From NCBI RefSeq assembly GCF_048544455.1, contig NC_133526.1, forward strand, positions 10,990,001 through 11,054,000: a DNA stretch of 64,000 nt, written 5' to 3'. Positions 1 to 9,716 of this stretch are shown here, piece after piece. The number at the start of each line of letters is the position of its first letter. The first letter of the stretch is position 1. The position numbers and the translations under genes were made by a program. This DNA is from Silene latifolia. Taxonomy: Eukaryota; Streptophyta; Magnoliopsida; Caryophyllales; Caryophyllaceae. The notes under the pieces were generated by a model, which was not told the origin of the DNA, ran no database searches, and saw only the letters and a list, made by a program, of their open reading frames with translations.

Positions 1-585
1 GAGTAGTCAAATTTTGAAGTCGGTGCCACTTTGACTCTAGTACGTGGTGAACCAAAACACAAGTAGAGGTTTAAAGGCGGAGCCACCTTTATGATGCATG
101 ATATTGTGACGTTTGTGTGCCAATTTTTTGTTAAAATAAGTGGGGGAATGTTATATATTTTATCAAAAAATTAAGAATTTAAAAATATATACTTGTCATT
201 TGTCTTTATTGTGGTCAAAACTTTTTATTTATTTAAACATTTTTTTTATGGAGAAAAACCGCTGTTTTAAATCAGCATTGATTTGCATCCTCATAATTGT
301 AATTATAAACTTAATAACACTAATTTATGAGTTTTAATACGTTACATATAGACATGCTTTATGGGTAACAATTGGTCAATGTTGTTTAATGCTTTCAAAT
401 CAAATTGTTACTAATTTAAATGAGTTAGCCGTTTTGTGTTTTCAATTTTAAATGCTACTATATTTTAATTTTTGATTTGGGCATTATACCTACCCACTCA
501 TCGTGTATTATATATAAGCCAGTATGTTGATCAGTTTTACATATATGAAATATACGAGCTTGATTATAAAAATATAATTATAACA
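1..585 (+). mobile_element. 3' end of a Copia-like LTR element (partial)
   Basis: A purine-rich tract (ataagtgggggaa, about 136-148) is followed at 149 by an LTR-like start, tgttatatat. A matching inverted end, atataattataaca, closes at about 585, which gives a TG...CA unit of about 437 bp. A TATA-like stretch (tattatatataagc) lies near 505-518, as expected for the U3/R border of a short Copia LTR. Bases 1-148 would then be the 3' internal region. No coding frame survives in the window. The PPT and LTR start are seen; the exact 3' boundary and the Copia assignment are inference. The left part of the element is outside the window. Confidence 0.45.
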
Positions 586-1248
586 TTCTCCCAAATTCTT
601 TACAAATTGTCAGGTGTTCCTTGTGTGTATGAGCTTCTCCTCTCTTATATGCAAATAAAAGGGTAATCTATAAGAGGGTAATCTATAATAGTTGGGGTTT
701 TATCCTGGGGACGACACGCTATTAACTTCCTGCAATATTTGGAGGGCGTGAATCGTCTTGAGGAGAGCTGATTCATTACGCGACTCTCCAACAAATTTCC
801 AGGTGGTTTTATAATGTACTCGGCCGAGTCACCCCAACTCGGTCGAGCCCTTTCTAGCTCGGTCGGGTATCTCGACTCCAGGGACTTTTCAGAATGTCCT
901 CTTCGACATACTCGGTTGAGTGCCCAGAGGCACTCGGTCGAGTCTCACCAACTCGGTCGAGTTGCCCCAACTCGGCCGAATCCCCACCTACGCATACTAT
1001 ACGTATAACATGCCTTTAACTTTTAAATTACAGCGGAAGCGATTCGATTTTTTTGCATACTATACGAGATTTGTGATCTATCTCGTATTCCATTCGGTCG
1101 AGTTAACCCGACAAGACTCGATAATCTCCTGATCGGTGACCCTAAGACCGCAATTGTACATATTTTTACTATGGAATGAGAACTACATTTTTTCCCTTCG
1201 ACTAGGTTTTTGTTCCAATGGGTTTTTGCTATCAAGGTTTTTATCGGG
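586..1248. other. Gene-free stretch with palindrome array
   Basis: No supported gene. The only structure seen is the array of tcggYcga-type palindromes at 818-981, listed separately, plus one more copy near 1093-1104. Short frames here are products of the repeat sequence. Confidence 0.6.
818..981. repeat. Array of 12-bp palindromes, ~20-bp pitch
   Basis: Copies or variants of actcggYcgagt start at 818, 837, 857, 910, 932, 951 and 970. Within each run the spacing is 19-22 bp. The motif and pitch match the arrays inside LTR element D (7287-7429 and 9441-9716), but this copy lies outside that element and its surrounding sequence is different. Confidence 0.7.
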
Positions 1249-1507
1249 CCGGGTTAGGGTCAGAATACGGGTCGCGCCTTTTTATTTTCTTATTTTTTCT
1301 AATAAAAAATAATAATTTATCAATATTATTTTTTATTTTGTATTAATATTTTAATCATATTTATTACTTTGGGATTATAAATTAAAATAAATACTGTACA
1401 ATGATTTTATTAAAAAAATAATATTGATAAATTATTTTTCATTAAAAAAATTTAGAAAATAAAAAGGCGCGAAAATATTCTCGGCCCGTGTTCTGACCCT
1501 AACTCGA
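1249..1507. mobile_element. AT-rich foldback (MITE-like) element
   Basis: The left arm gggttagggtcagaatacgg is mirrored on the right by ccgtgttctgaccctaac. Both arms continue inward through a shared gcgcctttttattttc segment and an AT-rich centre (aataatttatcaatatta and its complement). The whole 259 bp therefore folds into one hairpin. No coding capacity and no clear target duplication were found, so the superfamily is not assigned. Confidence 0.55.
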
Positions 1508-3066
1508 CCCGAAACCCGTCCGTTGACAACTCGCACTCTGATCTGACCCGTATAACCCGAACCCAATCCACCAACCCGTTTGACCCGATGAATAACATAG
1601 TGAATGACGTAAAACGCTAAACACAACTCCTCATTCATGTACGTGTTTTACTCAATCATGGACGTACATGACCATAATACCCTTTATATTTTACTGAATT
1701 CATTTTAATACCATTACACACTCTCTTCTTCATTTATTTTTATAGTACTCTTAACTAAGTGCATCCAACAACCACCCGTCCGCCACCATCCACCACCCTC
1801 ACCGCCGCCTCCCTTGCGCCACCGGCCATCAATCGAACTCACGGATCCGCTACCAATTCATCGTGACTCTTGAAATTTTTTCCGAAATTGAAAATGTATC
1901 CGGTATCTATCATTTTTGCAGGAAATTCCTCACACTCATCCGAAGTCCGGAAATAAAAATAAAGAAATAATAAAAATTTCTAAAATAAATACAAAACATT
2001 TGTAAAAAATAAAAAATTGAAAATTGAAAATATTGTGCGTGAAACATGCAGAGTAACTACCAACATGTGCTAACTATTGAAAGTAACATGCGATTTCAGC
2101 GTAAGTACTAAGTAGCGATTTGGTGGTATTATGTTCATGCACAACGATTGTGAATTGAGTTGGTTTCGCGGGTTGTACCACGAGTTTAATTACATGATCG
2201 ATACAAACCCTAATTTAATTAGTCCTGATTTAATTAGTGTAAACAAACCCTAATATAGTTAATAAAATTAAGAATTAGAATTGTTACCTGATTGATACGA
2301 GAATTAACATTCATAATTGTGTAATTTGACGGAGTAATTTTGTTGATTTGATTAATTTTGTGAGGGAGAGAATTAGGGAAAATTAGAGAGAGAAGTAGAG
2401 AGAATTAGGTAAAGGGCATAGTATGGAAAAATAATGAAAAAAAGTATATGAAAGAGCAAAATCCGTCCATGAATGAGCAACTACGATTCAAAAAACCCTA
2501 ACTCTCCCACCACCACCTGCACCGGCGCCGCCCACTTACGCCGCCCTCTGCTGTCACTTTCCCCTTGTTTCTTGGGTAAGTTTTTTCTGGGGTTTGTTAA
2601 TTTACAAACTAATTCAATTTTTCTTTTGTGATTATTCAATCTATATTGTATTTTGGATGCTTGTATTGTATTTTTTTTGTCATTGTTTATTCTTTTGAAT
2701 GTTATATATGCAAATATGCTTGTCTTTGTTAATTGGGTTTGTGATTGTTAATTGTTTTGATTTTTATATATGCAAACATGGTGTAATTTGGTGTCAACCT
2801 ATTAGGAAATTGTATAAATGCTAGTTTTTTTCTGAATTTGCGTATCTGTCTTCCACCTCCCTGCGTAGTTTGAGTTTAATTTTGTAGTTGATGTCGAGCT
2901 GGTTTTGTGATGGATGATGTGTGGATTTTGATAGGCGAGATCTCTAGGCAAAATGATGATTTTGCTTAGCTGTTTGTTGTGTTCTTGGTTACTAAGGTTG
3001 CCATTATTAATTTTAGTATTTCAAAGAAGAATTTAGAAACATGCAATGATGCCTTATTTTAAACCA
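1508..3066. other. Gene-free stretch, possible 5' remnant of the mobile-domain gene
   Basis: 1500-1580 is a degenerate run of acccg-type units. At 1646 and at 2486 (inverted) there are similar ends of the form gttNctcaNtcatggacg, so 1646-2490 may be a small TIR element; this is weak. From 2490 a CA/CG-rich stretch, then ttgggtaagttt at about 2572, looks like a 5' UTR with a splice donor. That would fit a first exon for the plant-mobile-domain fragment beginning at 3070. No frame is long enough to call. Confidence 0.4.
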
Positions 3067-3069
3067 GGT

Positions 3070-3718
3070 ATGGCTTTTAAAGGCGGTGGAAAGCTGGACA
3101 CAATAACAAATCCGTGGGATGAATTGGACGAAAGTGTGAAATTGTACATTGAGAACACAATTTCGTCAAATGGGCAGCTAACTGTCTCTTACGTTTATTA
3201 AAGTTGGGGCAAAAACAAACTAATATTCCAACGTCTTTGTGTGATCATATTATGGGGAAGTACATGGTTACCGATCAGTGTTTGGATTTCTATTCATTTT
3301 CTATGAATAAATTGATCATGAATGTCACGCTAGAAGACGTTCTATTTTTGACACAGTTACCCATTGATGGGATGCCTGTTTTCTCGGCTAATACCCGCGA
3401 CGAGGGAGCATTTTTTCGAATATTTAGGATTTCAGCAAAGACCCTTACTCTAGTTAGACGGAGAGAGATTGCATGTGGTTCTTTACCCTTGAAGGCTAAG
3501 AAGATACATGCTGTGTTATTGATTATTATTATGTGTGTGATAGTACTATCGAGGGATGGACATTTATGTCGTCCCATATATGTTCAATTCATTGAGCATC
3601 TCGAGAAAGTGAATAACTATGCTTGGGGGTTGTATTACTTTCTTTCCTATATCATGGGATGAAGCGATATAGCAATGGAAATAAGAAGAACTGTGACGGC
3701 AATATCTGGGTTCTGTTG
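3070..3718 (+). pseudogene. Plant mobile domain (PMD/MAIN-like) gene fragment, left arm
   Basis: After a plausible acceptor (aaaccag) an ATG at 3070 opens a short frame that stops near 3200. The downstream frame 3204-3662 carries NVTLEDVLFLTQLPIDGMPV. This matches the plant mobile domain signature (hydrophobic, LEDV, LxxLPIDGxPV) of MAIN/MAIL proteins and of transposon-linked relatives. A second frameshift near 3660 separates it from a tail ending in GNIWVLL and a splice donor (ttg/gtaag, 3718/3719). PMD proteins are nuclear and have been linked to silencing in Arabidopsis. This copy is broken at two or more points, so it is a fragment. A second inverted copy lies at 4181-4723. Confidence 0.65.
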
Positions 3719-4723
3719 GTAAGTTCCTTTAATGACATATTTTGACGAGTTTTTTTTTTCCTTTTTTTTAAGGGTTATTTGATGGGAATAATCTAAATTA
3801 TTACCCTCCTCATAATAATCATAGCTAAACTTATTTGAGAATAAACCCAATTATTGTTACTATATTCCTAAAATAGTCTAAGTGACTTGCTACCTGATTA
3901 GCTGGTCTTTTCTTATTTTCTTTGTAAATACAAGATTTTTTTTTTTTTTTTTTTAACTCCAGTAAATATAAGATCAATCACATATCGTCTTGTTGATCTT
4001 GTTGATGGAAGAGACGATATGTGATTGATCTTATATTTACTGAAGTAAAAAAAAAAATCTTGTATTTACAAAGAAAACTTAGACTATTTTAGGAATATAG
4101 TAACAATAATTGAGTTTATTCTCAGATAAGTTTAGCTAGGATTATTATGAGAAGGAGGGTAATAATTTAGATTATTCCCATCAAATAACCCTTAAAAAAA
4201 CGGAAAAAAAGATATTGCCGTCACAGTTCTTTTTATTTCCATTGCTATATATAGGAAAGAAAGTAGTACAGCCCCTAGCATAGTTATTCACTTTCTCGAG
4301 ATGCTCAATGAATTGAACATATATGGGACGACATAAATGCCCATCCCTCGATAGTACTATCACACACATAATAATAATCAACAACACAGCATGTATTTAC
4401 CACATGCAATCTCTCTCCGTCTAACTAGAGTAAGGGTCTTTGCTGAAATCCTAAATATTCGAAAAAATGCTCCCTCGTCGCGGGTATTAGCCGAGAAAAC
4501 AGGCATCCCATCAATGGGTAACTGTGTCAAAAATAGAACGTCTTCTAGCGTGACATTCATGATCAATTTATTCATAGAAAATGAATAGAAATCCAAACGC
4601 TGATCGGTAACCATGTACTTCCCCATAAGATGATCACACAAAGACGTTGGAATATTAGTTTGTTTTTGCCCCAACTTTAATAAACGTAAGAGACAGCTAG
4701 CTGCCCATTTGACGAAATTGTGT
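3155..4723. repeat. 1.57-kb near-perfect inverted repeat (hairpin locus)
   Basis: 3155-3990 and 4005-4723 are inverted copies of the same PMD gene fragment with its downstream intron. The centre, around 3975-4030, reads atcaatcacatatcgtct / agacgatatgtgattgat with a spacer of about 20 bp. The arms are highly similar apart from small indels. The left arm has about 25 extra bases near 3480-3505, and the poly-T/poly-A runs near 3930 and 4048 differ in length. Homology stops abruptly at gacgaaattgtgt on both sides. A transcript through it would form a long dsRNA stem. Confidence 0.85.
4181..4723 (-). pseudogene. Plant mobile domain gene fragment, right (inverted) arm
   Basis: Minus-strand frames at 4378-4737 and 4181-4387 repeat the PMD fragment of the left arm, including the LEDVLFLTQLPIDG core. 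Here the frame is open one step further upstream (FVKWAASCLLRLLKLG), where the left arm is shifted. A deletion of about 25 bp just after the REIACG residues splits the frame. This arm therefore differs from the left by independent indels, and neither is intact. Confidence 0.65.
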
Positions 4724-5880
4724 CCTTCAGACAGCAAAATCGAGGAAATGGTAATATTGTTGGGTGATGAAGATGGTCATAATCTTATCTAATCCTCATT
4801 ATCTAATTGCTCAATATCGAGAAGTTATTCAGAATCGATGGTCATATTGTTGGGTAAAAAATAGGGTTTCGATTTCAGCTCCATTTCCAAATTGATTCCC
4901 GTTATTTCTGCAGTTTTGCTCAGTTTAAGGCTACAATTATTGATGATTCCCCATAGCTTCTTCTATAATTAATCGTTCCATCTGGGCACTAACTTAAAAG
5001 AGGCTATGGATGCCGGTTATAACTTGCTAGAGCCCAGGTATTAATTTCATTTGCTGATTTCCTGTTTTTTAATTTACTGATTTGTTGTGATTTGATTTCC
5101 TTCTTTGCCCACTAATAGAACCTCTTAAAAAACTTGCTTGTGAAATCATATGCTTTACCGTATTAATAGTATTGATCTTAGTTGTAATGGATATGATTGC
5201 TTTTGCAAGGGAGACATCACTGACTTGACTGTAAGCTCAATTGCATTTGCAGGAGAGATATCAATATTACGGGGGCATACTGGAGCTTACTGCAATTGCT
5301 TTTGCAAGGGAGACATCACTTTTTGCATTGTAGTATGGTTTATGTTTTGCTTCTTTACTGTACTAAATTCTATATGGTGTTGTAGTGGTTCGGGATATTG
5401 TTCCGAAGATGAACTGTACGAAGATACTTGAAAGAAAATATGAGGTTGCTAAATCACTATCAGAGGAGCTCCAAAAGGTAATTACTTTAGGTACTCCATA
5501 GCAGCACGTTTATCTGATTGTTTCCTTTTTCAATGAATCTGAAAACTTGCATTTGTTAATTCAAAACTAATTTTTGGTTCTCGCAATTTTCATTATCAAT
5601 AATTTTAAAGTCCGAAACCGCCTTTGTGTTGTTAATTCAACATCACATAGAGTAAGACTCTCTAAATTAGACTCCTTAACCCGCTAAAAATTCCTTTGAC
5701 CCAAAGATTTCGGAACTCTTATAGCATTAGCGTGAGATTGTTCCGGTAGTAGTTTTCTCTAATATAGTTTTTGCAACATCGATTTACTGTTTTATAGGAT
5801 TTGAGCTAACGGTCTTCTTTACTGCGGTCAAAACTATATTCAGAGCGGAACTTTATTACAAGTCTTTGACGAACTTTATG
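4724..5880. other. Gene-free stretch with short exon-like segments
   Basis: No complete gene. The small frame at 5150-5431 contains a repeated fcfckgdit-type peptide caused by a local duplication (tgcttttgcaagggagacatcac at about 5199 and 5299), so it is not convincing as coding sequence. At about 5385-5480 an exon-like piece reads VVRDIVPKMN...KSLSEELQK and is followed by gtaattac, a possible donor. I do not recognise that protein. Confidence 0.4.
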
Positions 5881-5889
5881 CAAGATACT

Positions 5890-6640
5890 TCCAAGAATAC
5901 GGATGAATTTTTCTTGCGCTTGATCATTTAGTCAATGCCACAAGTTTAGGCCACACATTCTACTTTGAGGAAGCGACGGATACATCTATATTTCCGCATT
6001 TATTGGTGAGATCAAATCATCTCAGCCAGATAATTTGTACTATGCATTGTTCGTCGTCTTTTAATCGCTATAGTGGCATATTTGATTCCTTCAATAAGAA
6101 TGTTCTCTAAGTGGCTCTTCAATTCCACAACATTAATTTTTGGAGAAATGTCTATCCAACCTATGTAGCGCTTCCTCACCTACGACAAACATGGGGCCGA
6201 ATCATTGCCAATGCTTCAGTTGAGAACTGGTTCCCTACAAGCGAATGAGCTTGTATTCAGTAAGTGTGTTTTTCTTAACATTAAGATGAAGCTTCTTTAT
6301 TTTACGTTATTTCTCTTATACTCCGTAGAATGATAATATTGAAATTGTTTACTCACTTCTTAATAATTACGCAGCAAAGTCGGCTTTGGTGAACTTTTAT
6401 GAAACATTGAGACTTGAGGTGAAAGATGTGGGGATAACAATTGCAACTCATGGTTGGGGGAATTGTCAAAGGCAAGTTAATGATCGACAATGGAGCTGAA
6501 ATGCAATGGAAAGAAGAGAGAGAGAGATGTGAGTAGTTGTGGATCCAAGAATATGTAACATGATTCGGTTAATGTACTCGACATATTGTACGTCCATAAG
6601 AAGCTCTGGCAGGCTAATGGAAACTGGTTACAGCCTTGGG
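5890..6640 (+). pseudogene. 11-beta-hydroxysteroid dehydrogenase-like (SDR) pseudogene
   Basis: Three exon-like blocks resemble plant HSD/steroleosin-like short-chain dehydrogenases. Block 1 (to about 6006) reads HLVNATSLGHTFYFEEA...FPHLL and is followed by a gtgag donor. Block 2 (about 6130-6258) reads INFWRNVYPTYVALPHLR then IIANASVENWFP. It has a frameshift before the catalytic-loop SLYS, which abuts gtaagtg. Block 3 (from about 6376 after a cag acceptor) reads AKSALVNFYETLRLEVKDVG, then ITIATHGW, then a shifted GKLMIDNGAEMQW-like end. Retained splice sites show that it derives from a genomic copy, not cDNA. The Rossmann N-terminus is missing and there are frameshifts and stops, so it cannot make an SDR enzyme. 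Confidence 0.7.
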
Positions 6641-7252
6641 AATTTAGTGCTTGATATAGCTTGTGTTTGATCAGAGAGGCATTTACACACTTGCACAAAG
6701 GACGAGTTTCGTCTTGTTTCCGTCAAGAGCTGTTTTATTCAGTAAAAACAGAAGTAAAAGTTTTCATCTCTCTTAATATTGGACTGCATGTGCAGTTTGT
6801 ATCAGGGGACGCAGTCAGTTGAGGTCTAAACTCTCTATTTTTTTTTTTATTAGATAAGGTCTAAACTCTATATGAGTAAAGGTTATGCTTATGAGTTATA
6901 ACTGTAAATATACTTTCCTACAGATTTTTTCAAACTTAAGTAGAAGCTTCACGTCACTGATATTGATTGTACGTTTGTATAGCACCTGATTTATATGACA
7001 AGTTTTTTAAAGGAGCAAGCATTGCATTTTTCTTACCTTGATTTGGAGCTCATATGCAATCCTAAATTTAGGAGCGCTAGAAAGTTCATATTCTTTTACA
7101 CAAATTCTCATTATAGACGGACACTATCCGTTTATACGTATAGACGGATACCATTTTCCCTCACAAAATACCCATTTGCCATAAAGTGGGAAGCACATGG
7201 GAGTGCCCCACCTTGTCCCCCTACCCATTTTATTAGAGGTCTTTATCCGTCT
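6641..7252. other. Gene-free stretch; MITE-like sequence split by element D
   Basis: 6641-7090 shows no gene. From about 7108 a motif ttatagacgga recurs as tatagacggata (7139) and inverted as tatccgtctgttcg (7243) and cccgtctata (13078, beyond element D). This suggests a small TIR element of about 180 bp into which element D inserted. No coding frame. Confidence 0.4.
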
Positions 7253-7257
7253 GTTCG

Positions 7258-8578
7258 TGTAACACTACGGATTTTCTTTGGTGACTACTCGACCGAGTAG
7301 AACCTACTCGGTCGAGTAGTGCTGAGATTGTGTGTTGTTTTGGTTCTGCCGAGGAACACTCGGCCGAGTAAAGTGAACACTCGACCGAGTATGGGACACT
7401 CGGCCGAGTATACACTTACTCGACCGAGTGTCCGGTTTGGCGGAGTGTTATTTCGACGGTTTGATTTGGGAATGTTTAGGGTATTTTATATTTCCGCGTC
7501 AGTTTCTAAAACATCATTCCAACCCTAATCATTCTACGATCTCTCCCTAATCACTCCCTAATTATCCTCATATCTCGTTGTGTGTGCAAATCGTCGTGAT
7601 CCTTGCGTGTAGTCTCTTATTCTACTGTTGGTAAGTTTCATTCCCTTGTCATTTGTATTCTTTTGGGGTTACTGTATATATGAATTGGGGAAAATGGGAT
7701 TGTGCAATGTGTAATTGTATTATGTGATTATTGTTGTAGGTGACGATGTGATATTTGTTATGCATTTGTATGGTTGATTGCAGCATAGCGGATTGCAAAA
7801 AGGTAGGGTTTCCCTACTCGGTTCTTCACAATTGATTTGAGATTGTGCTTGTTGTAATTGTTGTTCTCTGCTGATCATCGGAGTATGGAGATTGTTGTGA
7901 CGATGTTGGTATGAGCGGATTGAGATGGCTGTGATGTCATGTGATTGTGATTGTGGTGGAGTCACTTGCGGGAGTGGCTTCACACCCTAGTTCGCCCTCC
8001 GTGGAACCCGCCACGGGAGGGGATGTGCACATTAAGGGACAGGGATTGTTAGTCGCTCGTTGATGAGCCGGACTAGGTGGGGATGGGCTGCGGTCACCCA
8101 TCGGCGGCGGGGATTACCCGTTGCGATGGGTAATCTGGCGGGCTACACACTTCGGTGTGTAGTCGATTCTTGTGTGAGATCGATGATCACTGGTTGTATT
8201 GTTGTTGTCTTACATTGATTGAGTAGTACTGACCCCGTGTTGTTGTTTTGTAAAACCTGCGGTGATCCATTCGGGGATGGTGAGCAGATGGTGACAGGTA
8301 ATGCAGATGTTTAGCTATGGGACAGTCATGGGGAGTCACCACGTCAAGTCTAGCTTCCGTTGTTATGAGTTTAGATGTCTTGGATTGCATTTGTATTGAG
8401 ACCTTGTACGTTTATTTTGAGTTGGTCTGAGATAATGTAATCTTTAACTTTTATACTTTAATAAATGTTGTTTGGAATTTGTAACTTTGATATACTAACC
8501 TCGGGAAACCGAGATGGTAACAGCCTTTCATGCTAGGGTAGTCCTTGGTAAGGTACCTTGGTATGAGGGGGTGTTACA
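7258..8578 (+). repeat. 5' LTR of element D
   Basis: 1321 bp with TG...CA ends. Six 12-bp palindromes of type actcgRccgagt lie at 7287, 7306, 7358, 7379, 7398 and 7418 in the U3 start. About the first 525 bp and the last 240 bp look identical to the 3' LTR; differences cluster in between. Confidence 0.9.
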
Positions 8579-8581
8579 AAG

Positions 8582-8594
8582 TGGTATCAGAGCC
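8582..8594 (+). other. Primer binding site of element D (tRNA-iMet type)
   Basis: tggtatcagagcc, complementary to the 3' end of plant initiator tRNA-Met, three bases inside the 5' LTR. It fixes the element as plus-strand. Confidence 0.9.
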
Positions 8595-9440
8595 GACGAT
8601 TCCGGCACCTAAAACGAATGAACCCAATGAACTTAGGGAGTCTAAATAAAATGAACCCGGGGAGAGTTGTTTGGAGCTACCGCAAAGACTTGGGAGACGT
8701 CCCGAAGTCGCATTAAGGCCCTTACGATCTCAAGCCGGTCACATGAGGGGGAAATTGTTTTATGTTGAGTCATGTATGTTGATACCTATAGTTTGAATCT
8801 TGTGCATGGTTGGATAAAATGATGAAAGAAGTGGAATGTGATGGTTGTTGAAAGATGTATCGAGGTTTACTTGTTGTTAAACTTTGAGCAATGAATATGT
8901 GGACATGTTAAGTGTTGAAACATGGTAAAATATGAAGGGTGAAGTGTGAATTCGTACTTGATTGATATTGAGCATGAAGAATGTGATCATGTTACCTGTT
9001 TAATGCAATGTTGAGCATGAAGTATGGTAGGGGTACATGTGCATATGAACATAATGATGTCAATGCTTGATTGTTGGTAGAAGCATGTGATTAGGGTCAT
9101 ACGTCTACATATGTGAATGTCGTGTTTAATTCTAATGTGATTATGATGAAATTTCACCTATGTACTGGTTTTTAGAAGTATTGAGTTGTTATTGTTTGCT
9201 TTATGCATGTTTAAGTTGTTTTGTTAAGAAATTTTGATTTGTATACAAACCGATTTTGGAAGAGTTGTCTTAAAACTGTCATAAGTCGAGTTCTAGAAAT
9301 GATATTGCTGTGATTCCAATTGGAGGTGATAGCTTGTCCTCTTACGATTCTAACGATAGGTCACACGCCCAAATTGACCAAGTAATGAGTGAGATATGAC
9401 TGTTTTACGAAAACTGGACGGTGCTGAGAACTGCGCCGAT

Positions 9441-9716
9441 ACTCGACCGAGTAGTCCCTACTCGGCCGAGTGTCTTTTATACTCGACCGAGTATTCCATA
9501 TTCGGCCGAGTAATATCTCTGTGATAATACTGTTTAGCGTCTGGAGTCCTGAACTCGGCCGAGTAGTCTCATACTCGACCGAGTAAGGTCTACTCGGCCG
9601 AGTATTCCCAATACTCGACCGAGTAATCCTTCTGCGACAATTGAGTTTGCTTCTGGAGTCGAAAACTCGACCGAGTACCTTGTACTCGACCTAGTATGTT
9701 ATGTATTCGACCGAGT
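9441..9716. repeat. 112-bp higher-order repeat of palindromes inside element D
   Basis: Palindromes actcgaccgagt and actcggccgagt (some with one change) start at 9441, 9460, 9481, 9500 / 9553, 9573, 9592, 9613 / 9665, 9684, 9705. The pitch is 19-21 bp within each group and the groups repeat every 112 bp. The spacers share a degenerate ttctggagtc motif. The two palindrome versions largely alternate. Confidence 0.9.

Noticed and set aside
1250-1261. Telomere-like gggttagggt
   Set aside because: Single copy inside the arm of a foldback element, mirrored at 1497; not an interstitial telomere array.
7319-7528. 69-codon frame present in both LTRs of element D
   Set aside because: Identical in both copies because the LTRs are duplicates; it spans the palindrome array and has no start context or family match.
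9441-9716. Regularly spaced short repeats resembling a CRISPR array
   Set aside because: The repeat is a 12-bp palindrome with 7-9 bp spacers, inside a plant LTR element with primer site and TSD; no cas genes.
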